A stretch of DNA of 64,000 nt, taken from the NCBI GenBank assembly GCA_905221605.1, contig CAJNDS010002165.1, positions 554,583 to 618,582 of the forward strand. Direction: 5' to 3'. Of this stretch, positions 1 to 17,700 are shown in pieces. The notes beneath the pieces were generated by a model. That model was not told the origin of the DNA, ran no database searches, and saw only the letters and a list, made by a program, of their open reading frames with translations. The DNA comes from Symbiodinium natans. Its lineage: Eukaryota > Sar > Dinophyceae > Suessiales > Symbiodiniaceae. The number at the start of each line of letters is the position of its first letter. The first letter of the stretch is position 1. Made by a program: the position numbers and the translations under genes.

Positions 1-410
1 GCAATAGAATTCGAATTTAACTCACGCGTGCTAAGTACTGTATGGCAATATAATTCGAATGAAATATCCCCGCGCGCTAATGACTGTATGGCAATATAAT
101 TCGAATTTAATCCCCGCGCGCTAATGACTGTATGGCAATATAATTCGAATTTAATCCATAATTCCGAAAGAGAATTAAATTCAAATACAGAATTAAACCT
201 GCCTGGCAGGGCTTAAATTCGAATTTAAAGCCAAGTCTTCGCGATAAGGATTAAATTCAAATGTAACCCTCTCAACTCGGAGCCCTGGTCCTCGCAGGGG
301 CTTAAATTCGAATTAAATTCAGAAGCCATTGGAGGATTAAATTCGAATTTAAACCCCCTCGACGGGCAGATGGATGGCCGCTGAAGCAGGTCTGAAATTC
401 GAATTTAATC
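1..410. repeat. AATTCGAATT palindrome-rich tandem/dispersed repeat
   Basis: The block opens with about three imperfect copies of a unit of roughly 55 bp that contains CTGTATGGCAATATAATTCG. It continues with dispersed copies of the palindrome TTAAATTCGAATTTAA or pieces of it (near 211, 331 and 391), separated by short GC-rich stretches. It is AT-rich, unlike the repeats that follow, and no coding frame is supported. Its function is unknown; it could be the edge of a satellite that extends to the left of the window. Confidence 0.75.
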
Positions 411-1252
411 TTTATTGAATCTGAAATTCAACCTTATTCCCCCCCCCCCCCCCGGCTTTTCCGGACCACGCGCAGGACGACGGCGCGCTACGGTTCCGAG
501 GACGGCGATCGCCTCTGGCGGCTTAGGCTGTCGTAGGCTTTCATGTGGTTTGGCGTGCAACTGGGACGGCTTAAGCCGGTGCAGGGGGTCGGGTTTCGGG
601 TTTAGGGTTTCGGGTTTAGGGTTTAGGGTTTAGGGTTTAGGGTTTAGGGTTTAGGGATATTTGTGGGTAAAGGGCTGCTTGGGGCTGAGCAAAGTTTTCG
701 CTTTTCAGGTTTATCCGAAACTCCAAACTCCGAAACTGCAAACACCCGTTTCGAAGTAAGACTTCAAGGCTTCTTGTAGGACCGGTTGTTTAGGGCTTAG
801 AGGGCTTATAGGGTTTATAGGGCTTACAGGGTTTTTTGGGCTTTTAGGGTTTATCGGGTTTATCGGGCTTATCGGGTTTGTTGGGTTTATCGGGTTTGTC
901 GGGCTTTTATCAGGTTTAGGAAATGGTTTGCTGGTGCTTGGCAACACTCCCCCCCCCCCCCCCCCCCAGTGTCAAGGTTTTGGCTGGGACTCTTGGCTTT
1001 GGATGTTAGAAAAGAACCGCCGCCCACGCCCTTCGTGAAACACAGGCCCAAATAACCGCCAAGCATTCAACTTCAAAGGTGCTAGTACAGCCGGCAAAAT
1101 GCCAACCTTCTCCCCGTATGCTACCTCGAAATGATATAGGTCAAATACCCACAATACCCATACTGAAACCCTAAACCCTAAACCCTGAAAATACAGCCAG
1201 TGGCTCGGGTTCTGCCCTTCCCAGGCACCTTGCACATGCCGACGGTGTCCTC

Positions 1253-6024
<4,772 letters not shown>

Positions 6025-8718
6025 CTCCGCTGTCTGGAAGCTGCGATGAGGGAGTTCGAGGGCTTGCGGTTGAGGGTTTAGGGTTGAGGGTTTAGGGCTT
6101 ACGGTTTAGGGTTCGGGGTTTAGGGTTTAGGGTTTTGTAGCGTTTAGGGTTTAGGGTTGTTAGAGTTGAGGCTTGAGGGTTCAGGGGGCTTTGGTCGCTT
6201 TGTCGGTTTCTGTGGGTGGGTTGAGGGTTTAGTGCTTAAGGATTAGGGGTTTTCAGGGTTGTTGGGCTTCAGAGGAGAACTCTTTGAGGTTTTTGGGAGC
6301 ACCCAGGAACCACTCCGACAACAGCCTACAGTATCGCAATCTCACCTGAAGTGATTTCACAGAATTCGAGTCCACCCTTTTGCAGCGGATGGGCCCCTTG
6401 GTCTCAACAGCACCCAACTTCCCTGTAAAGCCCCAAAAGCCTACACTGCAACACCCGCAAGACTACACTCTAAGCCCCAAAGCTGACCCTGCACAGCCTA
6501 AACTCACGGGCCAAACCCGGAACAGCCAGCGGAGGGCCCGCAGCAGTTGGGAGCTGGGTCTTTGTAATTTAAGATTTGGGCCTCCGGGCGTGGGGAACCT
6601 CTCAGCAACGCGTTGAAGGCTTGCCTCTAGGAGTTACGGTGTGTTCGCACCTTTCACCCCTTGTTTCAGCATGTAAAGGCCTCTGTCTTGCTCACCCACC
6701 GTCTATATACAGCTTAGAGATCAGGAAAAGTAACGGTTAACCGCTCCCTCCGCGACACACCTTGAGACCCTCTAAACGCCTGGCTGGATAACACTCGTCT
6801 CAATATTATGGCGGGCGTTTGTCTTCGTTCGCTTCATGAGTTTCATTCATACACGCACTAGAAGCTCGTAATAATTTTGGGGAAAACCTTAGCCCATTGC
6901 ACAATGCTAAGCCCGACACCCTTAACCCTTTGTGTTTGTTTTTTTTTTTTTTTGGGGGGGGGGGGGGGGGCTGCTCTTTGTACAGGGGAGGGAATACCCC
7001 TCAACCTTTGAACCCTTCAACACGAACTCGCCGGCAGCGCCCAACAGGAATGATGCGCCACACAGCGCTGGGAGTCGTCGGTAGATCTGGGTTCGGGTTT
7101 AGAGCAGGGTTTCGGGCTTAGAGTTTGGGGCTGAGGCAGGGTTTCGGGCTTAGAGTTTGGGGCTTCACTGAGATGTACCCTGCCACCCACGCCTCCCAAT
7201 TTTGCTCCAAGACCGAAATAAACCCCTTGAAACATGCCTAAACCCAATAAAGCTAAACCCAAAACCCGAAACCCAAAAATCCAAAACGCCTACCTAGTAT
7301 CCCTAGACTCCAAGTGACGGGATTAAATACCCCTTTCCTAACCAAGGCCTTGATGATGCATCTGAAACCCAAGGCCTGAGACGGAACCCGTACGCCCCTA
7401 AAGGGTTCAGGGTTCAGGGCTTGCGGCTTAGGGTTTAGGGTTTAGGGTTTAGGGTTTAGGGTTTAGGACTTAGGTTTTAAGATTTAGGGTTTCGGGTTTA
7501 GGGTTTAGGGTTTAGAGGTCTAAGCCCCAAACCTTAAACCAGAATGCCCTGAGCCCGGCTCCACTTGCTGGCACGGATGGGTGCTGGGGGCCCACACGTT
7601 TGGCGACCGGAGCGACAGCGTTCCCTCCATCTCGACCCACGTGAGGATGCAGAGAGCTCGAAGAACCAATCCCCTAAACCCTAAACCCTAAACCCTAAAC
7701 GCTAAACCCTAAACCCTGAACCCTGAACCCTGAACCCTGTTAGGTTAGGGCTTGGGGTCCAAGGGCTATTATTGCTGAGGGCTTGCAACACTGACACACA
7801 AGCTCACACACCCAACCAAACAACTCTACATCCTAAACCCTAGACCCTAAACCCTAAACCCTAAATCCTAAACCCTAAACCCTAAACCCTAAACCCTACA
7901 CCCTAAACCCAGTCTGAAGCCGCTTTCGAAACAGAGGCCAGGGCCTCCGAGAGCCGGAGAAGCAACCGAAGCCGGCAGGTGCGCGGCCGCAGTGTAAGGT
8001 TTGGGGTTTAGGGTTTAGGGTTTAGGGTTTAGGGTTTAGGGTTTAGGGTTTAGGGTTTAGGGTTTAGGGTTTAGGGTTTAGGGTTTAGGGTTCCCAGAAC
8101 GCGGCCTAAACCCACAACCCTCGACCCTCAAGCCCTAAACCCTAAACCCTAAACCCGACTGTACCCTAACCTTAAACCCCAGACCCCAATCCGTGAACCC
8201 CGAAGTGCACAGCACTGCGCTCAAAACCTCCTTGGAAGCCTTGAAGAGCCAGTTTTACCTGGTTAGGGGGCTTTAGGGGTTTCAGGGTTTTTGGGGGTAG
8301 AGGTCGATAGGGGCTTTGGGTTTAGGAGTTTAAGGGTTTAGGGTTTAGGGTTTAGGGTTTAGGGTTTAGGGTTAGGGTTTAGGGTTTAAGGTTTAGGGTT
8401 GAGGATTGCGGGTTTAGGGTCTCGGGTTTAGGGTTTAGGGCCACCTCGCTCCTTCCTTTTTGGCTCGCCGCAGGATGTTGGACCTGCTGCTGCCAAAGCG
8501 CCCACGCTGCCTGATCCGTTCTGCTCTAAGCCGAACAAAACTTTTTAGCAACCCGTGTTTGACCCTTACGGGGCCCTATGACCCCATTAAGCTCCAAAAC
8601 CTTAGTGACCCTAAACCCTAAACCCGAAACCCTAAACCCTAAACCCTAAACCCTAAACCCTAAACCCGAAGCACCCACCCACGGCCCTAGCTGCCCCATC
8701 CTCCCCTCACAGAGGAGC
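6025..8718. other. Repeat-rich spacer or introns between gene C and LHC gene A
   Basis: This stretch is mostly TTTAGGG/CCCTAAA arrays plus a poly-T/poly-G run at about 6938-6970. Islands at 6370-6610, 7556-7670, 7917-7990 and 8445-8530 have non-repeat composition and may hold exons of gene C. Only the 8484-8510 island (27 nt, AG|G acceptor, GT donor, SVGALAAA) looks at all like a leader-peptide exon. Nothing else can be supported. Confidence 0.4.
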
Positions 8719-11700
8719 TCACATGAATGGCCATGGCTTGCCAGTGGCCACGGCCTGACAGGAGGGCTGCTTGGGGTTCAGGGTTTAGGGTTTAGGGTTC
8801 AGGGTTCAGGGTTCAGGGTTCAGGGTTTAGGGTTTAGGGTTTAGGGTTTAAGGTTTAGGGTTTCGGGTTCAGCATTTAGGGTTTAGGGTTTCGGGTTTAG
8901 GGTTTAGGGTTTAGGGCATGGGGCTGCGGGCTTCAAAGTTTAGGGCTTCCGGGTTGAGGATATCAGGGCTTAAGGCTTCGGGACGTGCAACCTCGCCGAG
9001 CCACGCCATCCCTATATAAACCCTGAAGAACAAAAATCTCCCCAGGGTTTAGGGTTTAGGGTTTGGGGTTTAGGGTTTAGGGTTTGGGGTTTAGGGTTTA
9101 GGGTTGCATGTACCATCTTTCATTAGGGATCCAGGGAGCCGCTGCCTTTTCAACCTAACGAAGGTACGGAGTGCCGACAGCTCCTGAGCCCCTAAACCCT
9201 GAGTACCCTCGGCATTCCCAAAACCCGAAACCCGAAACCCTAAACTATAATCAAACCCTAAACCCCAAACCCTAAACGGGGCCAACAATAGACCCCCACA
9301 TAGTAGGATAATAAGGACCCAAGAAGGTACCCCCTAATATCGTAATTTCAAACCCTAAACCCTGAACCCTAAACCCCAAACCCTCTAAACGCTAAACCCT
9401 AAACCCTAAACCCATCCACGGCCCATTCAAGCCGACCACACACGTCAGCCAGAGAGAGCCGCTGCCTGAGTGACGATGCCGCTGAAGGCAAACATGGCAA
9501 GGCGGCCATTCTCGAGCTCCTAAGCGGGGGCGTAGGGGGTGGGTTTTGGGCTCAGAGCTTAGGGCTTAGAACTCCCGAAACCCGAAACCCGAAACCCTAA
9601 ACCCTAAACCCCAAACGAACATTAAGCCTTAATTTTTAAGTGGTGCTGGAACCCAGGTGTGAAACCCTAAGCCCTGCAACTTTAAGCTTGAACCCTCACG
9701 CCTGGAGCCCTAAGACCTGCAACCCCTAAGGCCCTTAAACCCTAAACCCTAAACCCTGGAACTTTAAGCTATGAACACCCGTAAACACCGTAAACCCCCT
9801 AAACCCCCTAAACCCCCTAAACCCCCTAAAACCCCTAAATCCCCCAAACTCCCTAAACCCCCTAAACCCCCTAAACCCCCTAAACCCCCTAAACCCCCTA
9901 AACCCCCTAAACCCCCTAAACCCCCTAAAGCCCCTAAAGCCCCTAAAGCCCCTAAAGCCCCTAAACCCCCTAAACCCCCTAAACCCCCTAAACCCCCTAA
10001 ACCCCCTAAACCCCCTAAACCCCCTAAACCCCCTAAACACCCTAAACCCCCCCCCCCCCCCCCACCTTCAGGGGTCGCAGCTTGGTCTGACGATGCAGCG
10101 CGGGAAATGGCAAGGCTTAAGCAGAGACCCTGAAGGCATAAGCTCGCCTCTTTCTTAGGGCTCAGGGTTCAGGGTTTAGGGTTTAGGGTTGAAGGTTTAG
10201 GGTTTAGGGTTTAGGGTTTAGGGTTTAGGGTTTAGGGTTTAGGGTTTAGGGTTTTAGGTTTCGGGTTTAGGGTTTAGGGTGCAGGGTTTAGGGCGCTTGA
10301 GGCGTCTAGGGCGTTTAGGGTGTTTAGGGCCTTTCGGAATGAACCCTTTTGCATGACCCCTCCAAAAGACGAATCGCTTCTCCCAGGTCTTTCAGAAAGA
10401 AAGAAACCCGAAACCCTAAACCCTAGCCCTAAACCCTAGCCCTAAACCCTAAACCCCCAAACCCCAACCCCCTAAACTCAAACATCAGCGAGTCCTTGAG
10501 TCGCATGTCCTTCTCCTTCGCAGGGTCCTGCTTGGAGGTTACTTATAACCGAGGTTTAGGGTTTAGGGTTTAGGGTTTAGGGTTTAGGGTTTAGGGTTTA
10601 GGGTTTAGGGTTTAGGGTTTAGGGTTTAGGGTTCAGGGTTTAGGGTTTAGGGTTTAGGGTTTAGGGTTTAGGATAGTCCAGCGCTTATAGGCACCCATGA
10701 CACCTTCCGAAATTGGCCCTGAACCCTCCACGTTCTAAGCCCCTACTGAAGCCCCAAACCCTAAACCCTTCACCCCTAAACCCCTAAACCCCAAACCCTA
10801 AACCCCAAAAACCCTAAACCCCAAACCCTGAACCCCCTAAACCCTAAACAGTAAGCCCTAAGGTTCAGGGTTTAGGGTTTAGGGTTTAGGGTTTAGGGTT
10901 TAGGGTTTAGGGTTTAGGGTTTAGGGTTTAGGGTTTAGGGTTTAGGGTTTACAGTTTAGGGTTTAGGGTTTAGGGTTTAGGGTTTAGGGGTTAGGGTTTA
11001 GGGTTTAGGGTTCAGCCCAAAAGCCTCCTGAACCAAAAGCCCGCTGCGGTCTTAGGGCATGTCAGTTCGGGCTTTTCAGTTTGGGCATGTGGTGGGCGTA
11101 TAGGGCCTGTAGGGATTTCAGGGATTTTTGGTGCTTCAGGGAAAACCTGGACTCAATATAGGTTGTTTTCTTTGTTTTGTTGTTTTGTTCGGAGGGGGGA
11201 GAAGCGGCATCGGTCCTTGGGCAGGAACTGCTTGCCCAGCCAGTAGTCTCCTGCCTTCGCGAAGGGCTCTCACACCACCAACTTGCTTCCCCAGTCTCCG
11301 CGAGAACAAAAAAAAGAGGGCGGTTTAGGGTTTAGGCTTTTGGGTTTAGTTTTCGGGTTGCCTGTTTTTGTTACAGGGGCCCCATAAGGGAACCTAACCC
11401 TAAGGAAAAGGGGAGTAAGGGTACTGGATGCTACTTGTCCTTATGTTTAAAACTAATTGGAACATGTCCCAAAGTAGTCCAGTTGCAACAGCAGGAAGGT
11501 CTGGGCAAGTAGTAGGTTGAGGGTTGAGGCCTTAGGGGTGTAGGGCCTTGGGGGCCCTGTACTAACAGTCCTTAATAGGTGTTATAGTACCCCCCATTAT
11601 AATCCCTATTAAGGACTGTTAGTATAATGGGAAACATCCCCACCTTCAAGCCTAATCCCTCAACCCTAAACCCTAAACCCTCAACCCTAAACCCTGAAAC

Positions 11701-14700
11701 CCTGAAACCCTGAACTACCCCCTTAATGAAGGCAACAGAGGGCTCGTGGAACGACCAGCTTGATGGATGCTCTTGGGTTTCGGGCTCTTGCCCTATGGAC
11801 TTCGGAAGCTTGGGCTCTGCGGCAGAATTCCCCAGCTTTAGGGTTTAGGGTTTGGGGTTTGGGGTTTAGGGTTTAGGGTTTAGGGTTTAGTGTTTAGGGG
11901 TTAGGGGTTAGGGTTGCAATTTCGCCTCGCGGTTGATGCCCTCACCAAGGGGCCAGGACTGGAAGAAGAGCCACCTCGGTTAAGGGGGTTTAGGGCGTAG
12001 GGTTTAGGGCTTAGGGCGCAGGGCGTTTCGGGCTTAGGGCGTTGGTGGAAAGCACAAAGGGCCGCTCTAAGGGGCCTCTTGAGAGCACTGCTACGGTTGA
12101 GGGCTTTGGGGGCCCTAATAAAAAACATATACTCGTATAAGGATGAGATAGGCATTAAGGCTAAAGGTAACAGAATAAAAACTTTAGTTCCCTCTGCAAT
12201 TGGGATAAGGGCTTCGGGTTTTTGAATCTGGGCTTCGGGTTCCGGGCTCAGGACGCCCCAGGGCCCCTCCGGCGCCGAACCGCATCCTTGAGCCTGAACC
12301 CTAAACCCGAAACCCCCTACGCCCCTTTCAGCACCCTAAACACCCTGGACCCCATCCTAAAAACCCAAAACCTCCTAGACCCACCCAGAACTAAGCCCTA
12401 GACCCTGAAGCCCCTTCAGGGGACCCTGAAGCTGCCCCCAAGACAAGTGGAGAAGGTTGAGGGTTTCGGGTTTCGGGTTGAGGGTTTAGGGTTTAGGGTG
12501 TAGGGTTTAGGGTTTAGGGTTTAGGGTTTAGGGTTTAGGGTTTAGGGTTTAGGCACCCCTCAAAGACTCCTGGAGCCCAAGGCACAGCGCGAAGAGCTCG
12601 AAGACCCCGATGGCCCCGAAGAAGGGGAGCATGTACCCGGCCTCCACCATCCTCAGGGTTTAGGTTTAGGGTTTTAGGGTTTTAGGGTTTTAGGGTTTTT
12701 GGGTTTTAGGGTTTTAGGGTTTTAGGGTTTTTGGGTTTTAGGGTTTCCCGGTTCTCAAGATCTGTTCGGGGCAGGGTGTGTGAAATTTGCATTAGGGGTT
12801 TAGGGAGTTAGGGTTTTAGGGTCTTAGGGTTTAGGGTTTTGGCCTCCACCGTCCTCCAGTTCTTTTCAGGGTGTGCGAAACTTGCATTAGGGTTTTATGG
12901 TTTTAGGATGTTTCAGGGTTCAGGGCTGCAGGGTTTTAGGGTCTTAGGCTCATCCTCAAGATCTGTTCGGGGCAGGGTGTGTGAAACTTGCATTAGGGTG
13001 TTAGGTTGGGGTATGTTCCCTCTTATACCAACAGTCCTTAAGAGGGAATATAGTACCCCTACTCTATTCCCTATTACGGACTCTTAGTATGAGGGAGAAC
13101 ATCCCAAGTTTTAGGGTTTTAGGGTTTTGGGATTCTAGGGTGTCAGGGATTTAGGGTCTGTGGGATTTGGGGGTTTCAGGATTAGAGATACGACCTAGGG
13201 TTTGGGTCCGGAGTTGTGGCGGGTTTGGCAGGCTTGCGGAGAGTTAACGATGTACGAAGAATGTGGTTGTTCAAAGCTCTCTGTATGTATGTATGTATGT
13301 AGGTAGGTATGTAGGTATGTATGTATGTATGTACGTGTATGTATATATATATATACATTCATACATGCATATCTAACAGATAGACATACCGATTTAAACC
13401 TCAGATCATATACTTCAAACAACCATCTGTGTAAACTCTATATGTGTGGATCTATATCTATATACCCGTTATGAATCATATGTGCACACACACACAGATA
13501 TGTATGCATATATATATATACCACACATGTACACATCGATATTGCGATTCGGAAACCCTAAAGCATACACACGTAAACCGAATCGAGATATATGGGGGTT
13601 TCCGAGAATGGGGGTACCCTATCACCCCCACACCCCCACAAACACCCCCGCACCCCCACAAACACCCCCACACCCCCACAAACACCCCCACACCCCCACA
13701 AACATCCCCACACCCCCACAAACACCCCTGCACCCCCAGCGATAGCTGGCCCCCATATATCTTCAGGTAAGTTGCCTGCCAACCCCTTTACCCCCTCCTA
13801 TATCACCCCCACACCCCCACAAACACCCCCGCACCCCCACAAACACCCCCACACCCCCACAAACACCCCCACACCCCCCACAATCTTGGGGGGGTTCCAA
13901 TCCTAAGGAGTATTAGAATTTTGGTATATTAGGGGTGCCCCGATTCTTGTAACCCGAAACCCGAAACCCCAAACCCTAAACCCCAAACCCTAAGCTTCAA
14001 ACCCTAAACCCCAAACCCCAAACCCTAAACCCTAAACCCCAAACCCTAAACCCCAAACCCTAAACCCTGAACCCATCTAGGCAAACTACAGCAACAGGCT
14101 TGCCACCGAGCAGCTTGTCGTGCGCCTCTACCGAGTTGGCCACAGCCTGGTAGGGGAAGAGTAGGGGTTTCGGGTTTAGGGTTTGGTGCGGGGGAGGGGA
14201 TTTAGGATTTGGGGTTTGGGGTTTAGGGTTTAGGGTTTGGGGTTTGGGGTTTAGGGTTTAGGGTTTAGGGTTTAGGTTTGGGGTTTGGGGTTCAGGGTGT
14301 TTAAGGCTTCAGGATTCTCTCCTCTCTTATCTCTGCTAAAGCCCCTCGCGCCGGCCTGGAACTTCTCGCCCGGGAAGCGGAACCCGAGGTCCGTGGCGAT
14401 CCAGCCCACAGTGGCCAGCCTGATCATCCCCTCTCCCCCCCCCCACTTAGGGTTTAGGGTTTAGGGTTTAGGGTTTAGGGTTGAGGGTTTAGGGTTGAGG
14501 GTTTAGGGTTTAGGGTTTCCTGCCTACCCATAGGGTTTAGGGTTTAGGGTTCAGGGTTTATATGGAGTTTAGGGTTTAGGGTATAGGGTTTAGGGGGCTT
14601 AGGGTTTAGGGGGTTTAGGGTTTGGGGGGTTCAGGGCTTCGAAGGGTTTAGGATTTTGGGGCTTTTGCAGCTTTAGGGGCTTTGGGGCATTTCGGGTTTT

Positions 14701-17700
14701 CAAGTTTTTGGGGTTTAGGGTTTGGGGGTTGAGTGCTCAGGGTTTGTTTGGCGTGCCTCAACCCCAGCACCTGGAAATCACAGAATCCCCACACAGGCGA
14801 GAGCCCGCTACCCCATGTGAGATGCGGCCGAAGAGCATGGCAATGCGTCCGTGCTTGAGCTCCGCCTCAGGTGACGGGGGAAGGTTTGGGCACAAGAAGC
14901 GTAAAGCCCTAAACCCTAAACCCCAGTTTTGGGGGCCCACCAGCCCTGAGACCCAAACCCTGAACCCACCTGGCGGAAATCTTCCAAGAAGTTGAACTCG
15001 ACCCCAGATTGGCGCCAGCTCAGGGCCCAAACCCGAAAGCCCAAAACTGTGGCTTTTGTCATGCTCGGGCTCAACTTTCCCCTGTGAATCTGATGTGTTC
15101 CTTCGAAGGTGCGACACCATCTCCAAACTCGAGAGATGATTCAACTCATGTGGGTGCATTTCCCAAACTGGGGGATACCCCCTTGTGTAGCCCCAAAATA
15201 AAATAGAATCCCCTTAAAGGGACCCCCAAGAAGAGATACTCCTATTTTCGGAAACCCCAGATGTGAAAATTAGAAACATCAGCTGCTCCACTTCCACGGA
15301 ACAAATCGGCTCCAGCCCGTGCCAACCCTAAACCCCCAAATCCCAAACCCTGAACCCTGAATCCTAAGCTCTAAACCAGGCCCCGAATCAACCTTGCGAG
15401 ATAGAAAGGGCTTTGAGGGTTAAAGGGCCTGAAGGGCTTGAAGGGCCTGAAGGGCTTGAAGGGCCTGAAGGGTTTGAAGGGCTTGAAGGGCTTGAAGGGT
15501 TTGAAGGGTTTGAGGGGGTTTTAAGCGTTTAAAGGTGAGGGCTTTGGGCTCCCAAGCATTTTTCCGGGTTCGGTTTGAGGTTTATGTATGGCTCGAAAGT
15601 CAAATCCCCAGACCCTGCTCTTCTTCCAATTCTACCCCGAAACCCTTATGGTTCATGGTTTACGGTTTAGGGCTTAGGGTTGCGGGTTCAGGGTTTAGGG
15701 TTTAGGGTTGCGGGGGGCTTGAAGCTGCGCTCGAAGATTGGAATAAGGATGGCGAACTCGGGAATGAGGTCCTTTACCTCCACCCTAAGCCCTCCTCCAC
15801 CCACATCCTAAGCCCCAAACCTTAAGCCCTGACTAAGCCTTAAGCCCTAAGCCCTAAACCCTAAACCCCAAACCCTAAACCCTAAACCCTAAACCCTGAC
15901 CCGCGCACCTCGCGGACCCAGTAGACCGGCAGGGCATCAGTCACGCCCAGTGGGTCGAAGCCCTTCTCTTCACCGACCCAGCCCTTCCTTGGATTTCCAG
16001 GGTTCGTGGGGTCTAGGGTCTAGGGTTTAGGGTTTAAGGTTTAGGGTTTAGGGCTTGGGGCTTAGGGCTTAGGGTTTAGGGTTTAGGGACCGTAAAGGCC
16101 GTGATACCCTCATACCCTCCCTAACGGCCCCGAACCTTGACACCCTAATACCCAAACACCCTAAATGCCTGAAACCCTAAAGGCCCTAAGCCTCAATTCC
16201 CCAAATGCCCTAAAGGCCCCAAACCTTAATACCGTAAACCCTAAGCTCTTCTGTGAAAGAAGGCATGGTCTCTAGTCTCAGAGGTGCCCTCTTGGGTTCG
16301 CCAGCCCGGTGGGTGCCCTACGCAGGGGGCTCATGTGGGAGCCGATGAAACTTTGGGTTTAGGGTTTAGGGTTGAGGGTTTCGGGTTTAGGGTTTCGGGC
16401 TTAGGGTTCAGGGTTTAAGGTTTAGGGGTTTAGGTTTTTACTTCCCTGAGAACCACCCACAACGCAGTTCAGGCAGGCTGCAGCACCTGAGGGTAGCGGA
16501 GGAATGGCACGGATGGAGACATCTCCATCCTTGGCTCACGGGAAAGGAGGGGGAAGCCCTAAACCCTAACGCCTAAACGTGGAGGATGAAAAACAAAACT
16601 CACCCCGACAACCCCCGAGCACACGCCGGATGGGGTGGGAGGAGGCTTTACGTAGTGTGCTCTTCCGAAACGAACGAACCATATATGATTCACGATAAAC
16701 CCTAAACCCAAAATCCTCAACCCTAACCCCTCAAGCCCCCCAGATTCCTGAAAATAGAACACATCACCTTGCTAACACGTGGACGGGGTCGGGGAGGGCA
16801 GATACCCCTGACGGTACATCCCTGTGAACCCTAAACACGAACTCCCCCACAAACAACCCTAAACCCTAAACCCTAAACCCTTAACCCTAAACCCTAAACC
16901 CCTAAACCCTAAACCCTAAACCCTAAACCCTGAACCCTAGCTCCTCGCCGCTTCCGGGCCACTCCTTGGGGTAGGTCTCCAGCTCAACGTAGTCACCCTC
17001 GGCCTGGAGAAGGGAGGCCAAACGCCTAGAACATTCTGAGTCCAAGGTTGGAACCATGGGCCCTTAGTAAAGTCCCTTACCCGGGCTCCGAAGTATGGGC
17101 CCTTCTCATGCAGAGTGCATATAAGGGTTATAGAACGGGACCCAAATTAAGAGCCCATACTTCGGATCCCCAACCGAGGGCTGGGGCTTAGGGCTTTAGG
17201 GTTGAGGGCTTAGGGCTTCAGTGAGGGTCGGGTTTAGGGCCAGGGCCTGTTCTGCAGATTCGCGACAAGCAGCCCAACTGTTCAAGGGTTGTGGGTGTTG
17301 GGAGGGGCTGCGCGCGCTACAATTCTCGGGTTTCAAGAGGTTTTGGGCCGAGCTGAACGTGCCACTTCTTGGATTGCATTGGAGGCCACAAAACCTTGAC
17401 AGCCAGCATCTCAGGTTCCCGTTTGGGTCGCTTTGTCATATAACCCTCACATACACGATACACACTATACATAATAAGAGCCCATACCCTTATAGATTCT
17501 CACACATACTTCGGATCCCTAGAAACACGGGTAAGGGACCATACTCAGGGCCCATGGTTAAAACCTTAGACCACAAGGATATGCAAGGTCAAGGTGCTCT
17601 CTTGGAGAAAATCACCACCATCAGCAAGAAAAAGTGAAGAGATGAAGTCTGAAGAGAACAGCAGGAACAACGAAGCTACATGCCGAAGCTCCCAACCCCA

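Noticed and set aside
8676-8765. A plus-strand exon (CACAG acceptor followed by AGGAGCTCAC)
   Set aside because: The minus strand gives the in-phase LHC gene A end, AVATGKPWPFM and a stop, which is far better supported.
9735-10133. Long KPP-repeat and GFR-repeat proteins on both strands
   Set aside because: They are translations of the 9-bp CCCCCTAAA repeat, open because the unit is a multiple of three.
14115-14160. Fragment of a quinone oxidoreductase/alcohol dehydrogenase (ANSVEAHDKLLGGKPVAV)
   Set aside because: Once the exons were joined, VANSVEAHDK fell between LHC helices 1 and 2 in phase; the GGKPVAV part is intron.
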